From: Aurantiacibacter sp. D1-12
Lineage (GTDB): Bacteria; Pseudomonadota; Alphaproteobacteria; Sphingomonadales; Sphingomonadaceae
Reading direction: 5' to 3'
Assembly (NCBI RefSeq): GCF_028858515.1
Contig: NZ_JAPJZJ010000002.1
Coordinates: forward strand, 434,001 to 498,000
Length of the DNA: 64,000 nt
Part shown: positions 53,079 to 61,786 of the stretch, piece by piece
Layout: every line of letters starts with the position of its first letter
Position numbering within the stretch: position 1 is the stretch's first letter
The notes under the pieces: generated by a model
What the model saw: only the letters and a program-made list of their open reading frames with translations
Told to the model about the DNA's origin: nothing
Databases searched by the model: none
Program-made: the position numbers and the translations under genes

Positions 53079-53740
53079 CCACGCTCACCAAACAGCGCGG
53101 TCCCAACGCGGATGTGCGTTGCGCCGAGCATGATTGCGGTCTCAAAATCCCCGCTCATGCCCATGCTGCGTCCTTCAAGCCCGTGATCGTCTGCCAGTTT
53201 GGCCATCAGTGCGAAATAGGGCGCGGCTTCGATGCCGAAGGGAGGCACGCACATCAGGCCGGCGAGCGGAATATCGGCATCGCGTGCTTGCGAAAGCAGG
53301 TCGGGCAGGTCCTTGATTGCGCAGCCACCTTTTTGATCTTCATCACCGATATTGACCTGCACAAAGCACGGAACCTGCTTATCCGCCTTGTCGAATGCCT
53401 TGGCGAGCGCCTTCACCAACGATGGCCGGTCGAGAGAGTGGATGCAGTCAAACAGCGCCACGGCATCGTCTGCCTTGTTCGATTGCAGCTGGCCGACGAG
53501 GTGCAGTTCCACACCGGGCGTCTCCTCACGCAGCTGCAGCCACTTGCCTTCCGCTTCCTGCACGCGGTTTTCACCGAACACGCGTTGCCCTGCGTCGAGA
53601 AGCGGCGCGATCGCCCCTGCCGGATGGGTCTTGCTGATCGCAATCAGAGAGACGTCTTCGGGCTCGCGGCGGGCAATCTTGCAGGCCTTGGCGATTTCGG
53701 CCTCTACGGCGGCCAAACGGTCTGTGGCGTTTTCACTCAT
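53075..53740 (-). CDS. YggS/PROSC family PLP homeostasis protein
   Basis: A 221-residue pyridoxal-phosphate binding protein without catalytic activity, controlling PLP supply and amino-acid homeostasis. Family motifs: SLIAISKTHPAGAIAPLLDA with the PLP-binding Lys, RVFGENRVQEAEGKW, ELHLVGQLQSNKADDAVALF, LAGLMCVPPF and the C-terminal SMGMSGDFETAIMLGATHIR and VGTALFG. Start at 53740 gives the usual N-terminus. Divergent from thiE, 20 bases between starts. Confidence 0.92.
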   Translation of the reverse strand: MSENATDRLAAVEAEIAKACKIARREPEDVSLIAISKTHPAGAIAPLLDAGQRVFGENRVQEAEGKWLQLREETPGVELHLVGQLQSNKADDAVALFDCIHSLDRPSLVKALAKAFDKADKQVPCFVQVNIGDEDQKGGCAIKDLPDLLSQARDADIPLAGLMCVPPFGIEAAPYFALMAKLADDHGLEGRSMGMSGDFETAIMLGATHIRVGTALFGERG

Positions 53741-53760
53741 GCCCGCGCTATAGCCGCCCG

Positions 53761-54300
53761 ATGGCCGCATTCCAGCCCCTCCCTGACCTCTGGCTGCTTT
53801 CGGACGAACGTAATGATCATGTGATCGAGCGCAGTCTGCAATCCTTCACGGTGCCACTAGGCTTCGTGTTCCGGCACTATCATCTGCCTGATCGGGAAAG
53901 GTACGCCCGTTTCCGCACCCTCGACCGCATTGCGCGGACGGAAGGCCATCTCGTGATCCTTGCCGACAGTGCGCTGACGGCGCGCGAATGGGGTGCAGAC
54001 GGCATCTATGGTGCACCGCTGTCGCTCTACCCGCGCCGCCACGACCTTCTGATGATCGCCACTGCGCACAACATGCGCGAGATCGCACAGGCTAACCGGA
54101 TCGGGGCCGATGCAGTGATGCTGTCACCGGTCTTCCCCACGCGCTCGCACCCAGGGGCGAAGACTTTGGGGGCAATGCGTTGGCGAACGTTAGCGCGTCA
54201 CGCGCAGATGCCGGTGATTGCGCTGGGAGGGATAAGTGTGCGCTCTGCCAACAGACTGGGTTGCGAGCGATGGGCCGCGATCGATGGGTTTCCGGTTTGA
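53761..54300 (+). CDS. Thiamine phosphate synthase family (ThiE-like)
   Basis: A 179-residue TIM-barrel protein of the TMP-synthase/TenI group: PLPDLWLLSDERNDHVIER, GHLVILADSALTAREWGADG, IYGAPLSLYPRRHDLLMIAT, VMLSPVFPTRSHPGAKTLGA and MPVIALGGISVRSANRL. The SPVFPTxSHPG motif binds thiazole phosphate. It is shorter than E. coli ThiE (211) and lacks a clear hydroxymethylpyrimidine-binding region, so it might be a TenI-type or salvage enzyme. Stands next to yggS; both cofactors are vitamin derived. Confidence 0.8.
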   Translation: MAAFQPLPDLWLLSDERNDHVIERSLQSFTVPLGFVFRHYHLPDRERYARFRTLDRIARTEGHLVILADSALTAREWGADGIYGAPLSLYPRRHDLLMIATAHNMREIAQANRIGADAVMLSPVFPTRSHPGAKTLGAMRWRTLARHAQMPVIALGGISVRSANRLGCERWAAIDGFPV

Positions 54301-54615
54301 TTTTCGCATCGACCTCCATCGATGCGTCCTCGCTAGATGCGCAGCAAGCTGCGCCCGCTGCGGGCGGGCGTTCGCCCTTGCCCTCGGCTAGTCCCCTAGC
54401 GAGCTCCGCAACACGGTAGCTTGGTAGAGCTGGGATCGGGCGCGACTAGCGACCGACAGAGCGCGACTGCGCGACCGCAGGTGCCGCGCAGCGAAGCGGA
54501 GAGAATAGCACCGAGGACGAAAACGTCTCCGCGTTTGCGAAAAACAAACTATTTGACCCGCGAGTCCCCGTATGGGATTCTCCTCGTCCGGGACGCATTC
54601 GCAAGGGGATCCTCC
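54301..54615. other. 315-base region upstream of ftsK holding the inverted repeat copy
   Basis: No gene. It starts with hairpin GCATCGA/TCGATGC (54306-54325, loop CCTCCA), continues with the dispersed repeat to 54519, and ends with about 95 bases that should contain the ftsK promoter and ribosome-binding site (AAGGGG before the ATG). Frames open across it have no recognisable protein features. Confidence 0.6.
54325..54519 (-). repeat. Dispersed intergenic repeat, copy 2 (about 195 bp)
   Basis: Reverse complement of the repeat at 812-1036. The ends are CGTCCTCG and CGAGGACG, an 8-base inverted terminal pair clearer than in copy 1. Conserved stretches include CGCGACTAGCGACCGACAGA and CTGCGCCCGCTGCGGGCGGG (on the plus strand). 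No target-site duplication is apparent by eye. Confidence 0.75.
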
Positions 54616-56967
54616 ATGGCCAGCCGGGCCTCGAAACAAGGTGCTGATTGGAAAGCCGCTTTCCGCCGCTCGCTGACGCGTAGTGCGCAGCTGACAGGCG
54701 CGGTGTTGCTGTACGGATTCACGATTTTCCTCGCGATTGCGCTGCTGAGCCATAGCCAGACCGATCCTTCGCTCTCCACCGCCGCGGGTGACGTGGTCGA
54801 CAACTGGATGGGCAAGCCCGGGGCTTTCGTCGCCGATCTTGCGCTCACCTCCTTTGGCTGGGTCTCGGTACTATTTCTGCCGCTAACCTATGTTTTTGCA
54901 CGCAAATTGTGGCGTGATGCGGATGAGGAAGAAAGCTGGGGCGGCAGCTGGTGGCGCACCGTTGCCATCATGCTGCTCGCCATGGCGCTGCTCGCCACCG
55001 CATTTTCGCTCGTGACCGATGCGCGCGATCACTCCTGGCCCGCCGGATTTGGCGGCCTTGCCGGACTTCTTGGTGAAGACGGCATCCGCGCGCTCGCCGG
55101 ACTGCTTCCAGAGGCGGGGCGGTTCTGGGCGATCCTCGCGGGCGGGGTCGCCAGCCTGTTTGGCGGCGCTTTCCTTGCCGGCCGCATCTTCGCGCTCGAC
55201 TGGTCACGCTTCCTTGTTTTACCAGAATGGATAAGAAATCCACCGCAATTAACCAGTCCGGCAAATCCGTTCAAACCGGAGAAGGCCAAGAAGCAGCGTC
55301 GTCGCCCTGAAGCGCAGGATAGCAGCGCGGATGACGAGGGTGAAGGCGAAGTCACGCCCCTCGCCCAGCGCCGCGCACCCGAGATCAGCGATCCCGCCGC
55401 ACCGCCGCGCCGCGCCAAGCCCGTACCCAAGGCCGCGCAAAAGGACATGTTCGCCGAGTACGATCTACCGGGCATCGACCTGCTCGAAGATACGGCATCG
55501 GGCAACACCGCGCCGCTCGACAAGCTGTCGCTCGAACGGAACGCCCGCCTGCTGGAAACCGTACTCGACGATTTCAACGTCAAGGGCGAGATTACCGCGG
55601 TGAAGACCGGCCCCGTGGTCACCATGTACGAGCTCGAGCCAGCCCCCGGCATCAAGGCCAGCCGTGTGATCGGCCTCGCCGAGGATATTGCCCGCAATAT
55701 GAGCGCCATAAGCGCCCGCGTCGCGCCGATCCCCGGCAAGACGGTAATGGGTATCGAGCTGCCCAATGCCGACCGGCAGATGGTCAGCTTCAAGGAGCTG
55801 GTCGAAAGCGAAGCCTATGTGAACAACAAAGGCAGCCTGCCGATCATCCTGGGCAAAGGCATTTCGGGCGATCCGATTGTTGCCGACCTTGCCGCCATGC
55901 CGCACTTGCTGGTTGCGGGTACTACGGGCGCGGGTAAGTCGGTCGGCCTCAATGCCATTCTGCTCAGCTTGCTCTACCGCTTTACGCCCGAAGAGTGCCG
56001 GATGATCCTGATCGATCCCAAGGTACTTGAGCTGAAGAGTTACGAGCATATCCCGCACCTCCTCGCTGAGGTCGTCACCGAACCACCAAAGGCGGTGCGC
56101 GCACTCAAATGGGCAGTCGAGGAAATGGAGCGCCGCTATCGCATGATGTCGGACGTGGGCGCGCGTAACCTTGCTGGCTTCAACGACCGCGTCCGCGCCG
56201 CCGCCGCCAAGGGTAAGCCGCTCCAGCGCACCGTGCAGACGGGCTTCGATCCCGAGACGGGCGATGTGATCATCGAGGAAGAACAGCTCGACTACGAGGT
56301 GCTTCCACAAATCGTCGTGATCGTGGACGAACTGGCCGATCTGATGCTCGTGGTTGGCAAGGAAATCGAAGGAATGCTCCAACGCCTGTGCCAAAAGAGC
56401 CGTGCGGCAGGTATCCACGTGATTACCGCCACGCAGCGCCCCTCGGTCGACGTTATCACCGGCGTCATCAAGGCCAACTTGCCCACGCGTATCAGCTTTG
56501 CCGTATCGAGCCGTATCGACAGCCGCACGATCATCGGCGAACAAGGCGCGGAACAGCTGCTCGGCAAGGGCGACATGCTCTACAAGCCGCTCTCCGGCCA
56601 GCTCACCCGCGTGCACGGGCCGTTCGTGTCGGATGAAGAGGTCGAGAAGGTCGCCGAACACTGGCGCAGCCAGGGCGCCCCGCAATATGTCGACTCGGTC
56701 ACCGAAGAGCCCGAAGAAGGCGGTATCACCTTCGAGGACGAACTCACCGCGTCGGACAGCCCCGAAGAGCGCAAGTACCGCCAGGCCTGCCAGATGGTGA
56801 TCGAGAACCAGAAGGCGTCAGGCTCTTGGCTGCAACGCCAGATGGGCGTCGGCTACAACACCGCCGCCAAATGGATCGAACGCATGGAGAGCGAGGGGCT
56901 GGTTGGCCCGGCGAACCACGTCGGGCGGCGGGATATCTATCGCGATAAGAACGGCAATCCGATTTGA
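54616..56967 (+). CDS. ftsK: DNA translocase FtsK
   Basis: Septum-anchored motor that clears chromosomes during division, 783 residues. Four N-terminal membrane segments (about 30-200), a short linker (about 210-300, Pro/Glu rich), then the RecA-like motor with Walker A VAGTTGAGKSVGLNAILLSL and Walker B VVIVDELADLMLVVG, and a C-terminal gamma winged helix (RQMGVGYNTAAKWIERMESE, GLVGPANHVGRRDI). All parts are intact. Start at 54616 gives SRASKQGADWK; an upstream frame from 54421 runs through the repeat and is not credible. Confidence 0.96.
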   Translation: MASRASKQGADWKAAFRRSLTRSAQLTGAVLLYGFTIFLAIALLSHSQTDPSLSTAAGDVVDNWMGKPGAFVADLALTSFGWVSVLFLPLTYVFARKLWRDADEEESWGGSWWRTVAIMLLAMALLATAFSLVTDARDHSWPAGFGGLAGLLGEDGIRALAGLLPEAGRFWAILAGGVASLFGGAFLAGRIFALDWSRFLVLPEWIRNPPQLTSPANPFKPEKAKKQRRRPEAQDSSADDEGEGEVTPLAQRRAPEISDPAAPPRRAKPVPKAAQKDMFAEYDLPGIDLLEDTASGNTAPLDKLSLERNARLLETVLDDFNVKGEITAVKTGPVVTMYELEPAPGIKASRVIGLAEDIARNMSAISARVAPIPGKTVMGIELPNADRQMVSFKELVESEAYVNNKGSLPIILGKGISGDPIVADLAAMPHLLVAGTTGAGKSVGLNAILLSLLYRFTPEECRMILIDPKVLELKSYEHIPHLLAEVVTEPPKAVRALKWAVEEMERRYRMMSDVGARNLAGFNDRVRAAAAKGKPLQRTVQTGFDPETGDVIIEEEQLDYEVLPQIVVIVDELADLMLVVGKEIEGMLQRLCQKSRAAGIHVITATQRPSVDVITGVIKANLPTRISFAVSSRIDSRTIIGEQGAEQLLGKGDMLYKPLSGQLTRVHGPFVSDEEVEKVAEHWRSQGAPQYVDSVTEEPEEGGITFEDELTASDSPEERKYRQACQMVIENQKASGSWLQRQMGVGYNTAAKWIERMESEGLVGPANHVGRRDIYRDKNGNPI

Positions 56968-57029
56968 CGGGCCCTGGCCAGGTTCTGACCGATTGCAGCA
57001 GATCGCATTTTTGCTAAGTATTCAGAACA

Positions 57030-58112
57030 ATGAGTGTGGCGGATCTTGAAAAGCTAACTCCTCGCCAAAAAGAGGTTTTGCGGCTTCTGCAAGCCGGCTT
57101 CGACACCAAATCGATTGCACGCGAGCTGGACATCTCGGTTCACACCGTGACCGAGCACTTACGCGAAGCTCGCCGCCATCTGGGTGTATCCAACAGTCGG
57201 GAAGCAGCCCGGATACTCAATCATGCCGAAGCGGGACCCCCAAATTCCATGGGACCCAGCAGTATTGGGGTGGCCGGTCCGGCAGCGGACATTACCCCTG
57301 CGGCCCAATCCAGCACGAACCGGACGCTGGTCTATTTTGGAGCCGCCATCATGATCTTGCTCGCCACTGCCGCACTCGCCCTCACCCTTTCGGATAGCGA
57401 ACCGCCTTTGCAGGATCATGCCGCGACGTCCGAACAGGTTCCGCCTAGCGCCGCCGAAAGAAATCCCAGCCCCTATCCGGTGCTCGACGTTCCGCTCACC
57501 GAATTCGATGATGTGCGAGTGTTCGGTGCGATCCAGGTTTTGGTCATAGCGGATGCCGACGGAAATCGGGCGCGATTGCAGGGTCCGCGTGCCTTGATCG
57601 AGGATGCCATTGTGGCAGTCGAGGACGGCACACTCACCATCCGATATCGCGAGGGCGCGAGCTGGAGCTGGAATCCGGGTTCGGGGCTGAATGTCGTCGT
57701 CTGGACGCCAAGTCTGTCGTCCATCAATGTCCAGGGTCCGGGGTCTGTCGAAGTGTGGCGACCGCAGGGCGAAAGCTTTGCCGCAACGCTCGAAAGGGCC
57801 GGGTCGGTCGAGATCACCGATATTGATGTCGAGCGGGTCAGCCTCACAACCCATGGTTCGGGCAGCATATTGGCGACCGGCTCCGCGCGTGAGGGGACAT
57901 ACTCGGTCGGCGGAGCGGGATCGATCGATGCCATGCGGCTCCGCGTCACAGATGCCGACATCACGGTCGGCGGAGCAGGCTCGAACTACGCCAACGTTTC
58001 CGGCGAGGCCCAGATTGCGTTTCTCAGAAGAGGCGGGGGGGATGTCGAAGTCGTAGGAGGCGGCACCTGTGTCACGCAGCCCGCCTATTCAGACCGTGTC
58101 GAATGTCGCTGA
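57030..58112 (+). CDS. Membrane-spanning fusion: LuxR-type HTH + TM + GIN (DUF2807) domain
   Basis: A 360-residue protein with three parts. Residues 5-62 form a LuxR/GerE helix-turn-helix (LTPRQKEVLRLLQAGFDTKS, ELDISVHTVTEHLREARRHL). Residues 100-120 are one membrane helix (LVYFGAAIMILLATAALALT). Residues about 155-350 are a GIN/DUF2807-type beta-helix with Gly-rich rungs (INVQGPGSVEVWRPQG, LTTHGSGSILATGSA, VGGAGSNYANVSG) ending in a Cys pair. HTH inside and beta-helix outside suggests a one-component membrane regulator; this combination is unfamiliar to me. It lies 62 bases after ftsK. Confidence 0.85.
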   Translation: MSVADLEKLTPRQKEVLRLLQAGFDTKSIARELDISVHTVTEHLREARRHLGVSNSREAARILNHAEAGPPNSMGPSSIGVAGPAADITPAAQSSTNRTLVYFGAAIMILLATAALALTLSDSEPPLQDHAATSEQVPPSAAERNPSPYPVLDVPLTEFDDVRVFGAIQVLVIADADGNRARLQGPRALIEDAIVAVEDGTLTIRYREGASWSWNPGSGLNVVVWTPSLSSINVQGPGSVEVWRPQGESFAATLERAGSVEITDIDVERVSLTTHGSGSILATGSAREGTYSVGGAGSIDAMRLRVTDADITVGGAGSNYANVSGEAQIAFLRRGGGDVEVVGGGTCVTQPAYSDRVECR

Positions 58113-58226
58113 CGAGTTGAAAGACGCGTCCGCTTTCCACCTGACAGGTGGCATCAACGCAAGCAATCGCTCTTACCCGAAACTGCGACTAGTCCTCATC
58201 GTCACAAAATGCTCTAAGCGCCACCA

Positions 58227-58682
58227 ATGACGACGAAACGCGAATTGCGCCCTGTCGGCTGGCGCGAGCTGGTGGGTTTGCCGGATCTCGGCCTCACCGG
58301 GATTCCCGCCAAGATCGATACCGGCGCGCGTACATCATCGCTGCATGCTGAAGTGCTTGAGGAATTCGAGCGCGACGGGAAGCGCTACGTGCGTTTCTGC
58401 GTCGATTGGGGCGGCCAGCGCCACACTTGCGAGGCGGTGCATGTCGATATTCGCGGGATCACCAGCTCCAACGGGGAAACCCAGCGCCGCTATGTCATCA
58501 AGACGCCATTGAAGATCGGCAGCCTTACTTTCCGCGCCGAGATCAGTCTGGCGGACCGTTCCGATATGAAATTCCCCATGCTGATAGGGCGGTCATCGCT
58601 ACGTCGGCGTTTTCTGGTCGATTCGGGCCACAGCTGGCTGCAAACACCCGGCATGGAGCCGAAGAAAGGACATAAGCCGTGA
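58227..58682 (+). CDS. rimB: RimB-like retropepsin-fold protease (PF05618)
   Basis: A 151-residue protein with the aspartic-protease-like motif [20 protein letters not shown] (DTGA, as in retropepsins), [18 protein letters not shown] and [19 protein letters not shown]. This is the family formerly called ATP-dependent zinc protease and named RimB in Pseudomonas rimABK. It overlaps rimK by GTGA, so the two proteins are made together; in Pseudomonas RimB affects RimK modification of ribosomal protein S6. Confidence 0.88.
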   Translation: MTTKRELRPVGWRELVGLPDLGLTGIPAKIDTGARTSSLHAEVLEEFERDGKRYVRFCVDWGGQRHTCEAVHVDIRGITSSNGETQRRYVIKTPLKIGSLTFRAEISLADRSDMKFPMLIGRSSLRRRFLVDSGHSWLQTPGMEPKKGHKP

Positions 58683-59584
58683 AAATTGCCATGCTCGCGC
58701 GCAATCCGAACCTCTACTCGCACAAACGCTTGGTCGAGGCGGCAGAGGAGCGCGGTCACGAGATCGATATTCTCAACACCACACGTTGCACGGTGCATAT
58801 CGCCAGCCATCGCCCGCAGGTCTTCTACAATGGCGAGCCATGCGTGGGCTATGATGCGGTGATCCCGCGTATCGGAGCGAGCATCACCAACTATGGTCTT
58901 GCGATCCTGCGCCAGTTCGAGATGCGCGGGTGCTATCCGCTCAATGAAAGCGTCGCCATCGGCCGCAGCCGGGACAAGCTGCGGTCTATGCAAATCCTTG
59001 CAAAGCATGGACTTGGCTTACCGCTAACCGCCTATGCCAACGATCCCAAGCAGGCTCAGGAGATCATCAAGGCGGTCAACGGCCCACCGGTCGTGATCAA
59101 ACTTCTTGAAGGCACACAGGGCATCGGTGTGGTGCTGGCAGAAACGATGAGTAGCGCCAAATCGGTTATCGAGGCTTTCCGAGGCGCCAATGTGAACATC
59201 CTCGTGCAGGAATTCATCAAGGAAGCCGGCGGCACCGATATCCGCGCTCTGGTGGTGGGCGGAAAGGTTGTCGCGGCGATGAAGCGTACCGGGGCGGCGG
59301 ATGATTTCCGGTCCAACCTCCACCGCGGAGGCAGCGCAGAGCTCGTGAAGATCACTCCTGCCGAACGTTCAACCGCTGTCAGCGCGGCCAAACGCATGGG
59401 TCTTAACGTGTGCGGCGTCGACATGCTGCGCAGCAATCACGGTCCGGTAATCATGGAGGTCAATTCCTCCCCCGGCCTTGAAGGAATCGAAAGGGCCAGC
59501 GGCAAGGACGTGGCGGGCATGATCGTGCAGTTTCTTGAAGCCAATGCAAAGGCCGGAAAAACAAAGACCCGCGGCAAGGGATAG
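58679..59584 (+). CDS. rimK: RimK: ribosomal protein S6 alpha-L-glutamate ligase
   Basis: ATP-grasp ligase adding glutamates to S6 or making polyglutamate; 301 residues (E. coli 300). [20 protein letters not shown] at the start, [20 protein letters not shown], the ATP-grasp Gly-rich loop [40 protein letters not shown], and the metal-binding [15 protein letters not shown] start with GTGA overlap of rimB. A second, unrelated-looking ATP-grasp gene follows within the same cluster at 61443. Confidence 0.93.
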   Translation: MKIAMLARNPNLYSHKRLVEAAEERGHEIDILNTTRCTVHIASHRPQVFYNGEPCVGYDAVIPRIGASITNYGLAILRQFEMRGCYPLNESVAIGRSRDKLRSMQILAKHGLGLPLTAYANDPKQAQEIIKAVNGPPVVIKLLEGTQGIGVVLAETMSSAKSVIEAFRGANVNILVQEFIKEAGGTDIRALVVGGKVVAAMKRTGAADDFRSNLHRGGSAELVKITPAERSTAVSAAKRMGLNVCGVDMLRSNHGPVIMEVNSSPGLEGIERASGKDVAGMIVQFLEANAKAGKTKTRGKG

Positions 59585-59664
59585 CTTTTCGGCTGGCTGC
59601 ACCGCCAAACGTTTCGTTTTACAGTTAGCAATTCGTAAACCACTGCCTGCGTAAAAGTCCTGAC

Positions 59665-60639
59665 ATGTTCAGGGATACGCTTCCTCTTGCCCAAGCTATG
59701 TCTGCTACCAGTTGGCTGCGCACGCTTGTCTACGTGACGCTTGCCGCCATGCTGCTGGTCGTGCCTGCCCATGCGCAGGACGAAGAGGACGAGAACGCCT
59801 GGGAGCTCGATCCTTTCGCCCGTATCGAACTCGGCACCGTTTTCTCCCAAAGCGAAGACCGTGATGACGAGCTGATCATCAATGGCGATGGCGGCTATTT
59901 GCGGGCGCAGGCCGGCGTGACCTTTGGCAATGAGAAGAGCGAGTTCCGCTTCGAAGCCGACCGCATCGAAGTACAACGATTTGGCTCCGCTACGGGTCGC
60001 GATGCCTACAACCGCGACCGCCTGACCGCGCAGTTCTCGCAAGCTGTGGGCGATGACTGGGAAGTGCAGCTCCGCGGCCGCTTGTATGACGATCTCGTCA
60101 CCGTCGAATCGCCCGACACAGACGAAAAGCAGGGCTCTGTCCGCATAGAATACGAGCCCGAGCGCGCGCACCGCTTCCGCCTTTCGGGCACCTGGCGTGA
60201 CCGCGAATATGATGACAGCGAAGGCCCGGGCGGCACCTCTTCGACAGGCGAAGGGCCGCGCGTGGACTTTGAATACCGCCACCGTCTGGGACGCTACAAC
60301 TATATCAATTTCGACCTGCGCGCCGAAGAGATCAATTCGGACAATCCCGATCGCAGCTACACCCGCGAAAGCGTAGGTGCATCCTATACCCAGCCGATCA
60401 CGCGTGACCTGCGCGTTCGCCCGGCAGTCGAGCTGCGCCACACCCGCTTTGACGGCCGCCTGACACCTGGCGGCGAAGCGCGCGAAGACACGCAGTTCGT
60501 TCCAGAGGTCGAATTGCTGTGGTGGACAGGCAACTGGCGCATGGAAGCCGAAGCCAAGTACATTTTCAGCGACAGTAACGATCCCGTGCGCGACCGGCAG
60601 GGATATCGCTTTAGCCTGAGCGTTGGCTATGTCTTCTAA
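59665..60639 (+). CDS. Outer-membrane beta-barrel protein of unknown function
   Basis: A 324-residue exported protein; signal peptide with core LRTLVYVTLAAMLLVVPAHA, mature start QDEEDENAWELDPF. The rest alternates polar and aromatic residues in beta strands (KSEFRFEADRIEVQRFG, HRFRLSGTWRDREYD, YNYINFDLRAEEINS) and ends FSLSVGYVF, with the C-terminal Phe needed for BAM-dependent insertion. No family recognised. Its stop overlaps the 7TM gene start by 11 bases, tying it to the ATP-grasp cluster. Confidence 0.75.
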   Translation: MFRDTLPLAQAMSATSWLRTLVYVTLAAMLLVVPAHAQDEEDENAWELDPFARIELGTVFSQSEDRDDELIINGDGGYLRAQAGVTFGNEKSEFRFEADRIEVQRFGSATGRDAYNRDRLTAQFSQAVGDDWEVQLRGRLYDDLVTVESPDTDEKQGSVRIEYEPERAHRFRLSGTWRDREYDDSEGPGGTSSTGEGPRVDFEYRHRLGRYNYINFDLRAEEINSDNPDRSYTRESVGASYTQPITRDLRVRPAVELRHTRFDGRLTPGGEAREDTQFVPEVELLWWTGNWRMEAEAKYIFSDSNDPVRDRQGYRFSLSVGYVF

Positions 60640-61786
60640 GAGCTTTCGCAAATGGCGGTTGAGCCGCCTCGTCAAACTGCGACGCGTGCTTGGCAAAGCA
60701 ACGCCGCAGATCAAACGGCCCGCCCTGATCGGTGCGGCCGTTTTCGGTGTTATTGGCCTGCTCGCTTTCCTAGGTATCGCCAATACCGAAAACGTTTTCT
60801 ACATGCCGCAAACGATGGGAGAGGCAGCGGTCTCCTACCAGGTCTGGGGCATGAAGCCGTCCAACCTGCTGATGGCCTTGCCCATAGGTGCATTCCTCGT
60901 GGTGCTGGCACGAAGCTTCGTGGGGATGAAGGCGTTCGGCCTCTTCACACCTATGTTGATCGCTATCGCCTTCCTGCAGATCGGCCCGATTTTCGGTCCG
61001 CTGGTTCTTATTTCAGCCGTTGGCGTCGGCATGCTGGTGGCGCCGACCCTGCTCAAGCTACGTATGACACGCGTGGGCTTCCTCGGCGTGCTGATCAGCT
61101 TCGTGGTGTTCGTGCTCGCCGGCCTGCAGGTCGCGCTCGATACAGAGCTTCAGGTCGATGCCTTCCCTGTTGTGGTGACCGCGCTGGTGGTGGAACGCTG
61201 GTACCGCCAGTGGGAAAAGGACGGCGCGTGGGAAGCTTTCTCGATCGCGATGAGTACCTTCTTCCTCGCGCTCATGATCCAGTTCGTGATGGTCAGCCAC
61301 GTGGCCCTCACCCTCATCGAAATTTCTCCGCTGGTGCTGCCCGGCTTTGCCGGTCTCGCGATTGCCCTGCTGGGCCGATATCGCGGCCTGCGCCTGAGCG
61401 AGATCAAACGCTTCGCGCCAATCTGGCTGGAAGGAAGGAAGAATGCTCACGCTTTCGAAGCTCTTGAAGAAAGAGAAGCCGACGCCGCCGAGACTGCAGA
61501 GCGGGACGACGAACAAGACGTCATCACGCCTGTCGCCCCGGAAATCCCACGCATCCCCATCCCGACCTTCGGCAGGGGCCTCCCGGCCTTCACGCCAGAA
61601 GTTCGGAAGCCCGATGGACGAGATTCTTGGTATCAATCTGCGCAACGCCATTATCGCCAAATACAATCCCCGCTGGGCGATCGAGCAGGCGCGCGACAAG
61701 GTAGCGGCCAAGGTGGCCCTGAACGCTGGCGGCGTCGTAACTACCGGCACAATATGCGTAATCTCCAGCTATGGGGATCTGCTTAA
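60629..61786 (+). CDS. UUP1-like seven-helix membrane protein lacking the transglutaminase-like domain
   Basis: About 385 residues: one N-terminal helix (IGAAVFGVIGLLAFLGIAN), a short loop, and about six helices including VGMKAFGLFTPMLIAIAFLQ, the segment typical of the '7TM fused to inactive transglutaminase' (UUP1) family. In that family a periplasmic transglutaminase-like domain of about 200 residues follows helix 1; here only about 20 residues separate the helices. The last 115 residues lie in a frame overlapping the next gene by 344 bases and are Glu-rich, then unlike any protein; the true end of the conserved part is near 61440. Start ATG 60629. Confidence 0.75.
   Translation: MSSKSFRKWRLSRLVKLRRVLGKATPQIKRPALIGAAVFGVIGLLAFLGIANTENVFYMPQTMGEAAVSYQVWGMKPSNLLMALPIGAFLVVLARSFVGMKAFGLFTPMLIAIAFLQIGPIFGPLVLISAVGVGMLVAPTLLKLRMTRVGFLGVLISFVVFVLAGLQVALDTELQVDAFPVVVTALVVERWYRQWEKDGAWEAFSIAMSTFFLALMIQFVMVSHVALTLIEISPLVLPGFAGLAIALLGRYRGLRLSEIKRFAPIWLEGRKNAHAFEALEEREADAAETAERDDEQDVITPVAPEIPRIPIPTFGRGLPAFTPEVRKPDGRDSWYQSAQRHYRQIQSPLGDRAGARQGSGQGGPERWRRRNYRHNMRNLQLWGSA

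Noticed and set aside
54421-54615. N-terminal extension of FtsK through the repeat
   Set aside because: The added residues are Arg/Ser/Pro-rich translation of the repeat; the ATG at 54616 with AAGGGG upstream gives the normal FtsK N-terminus.
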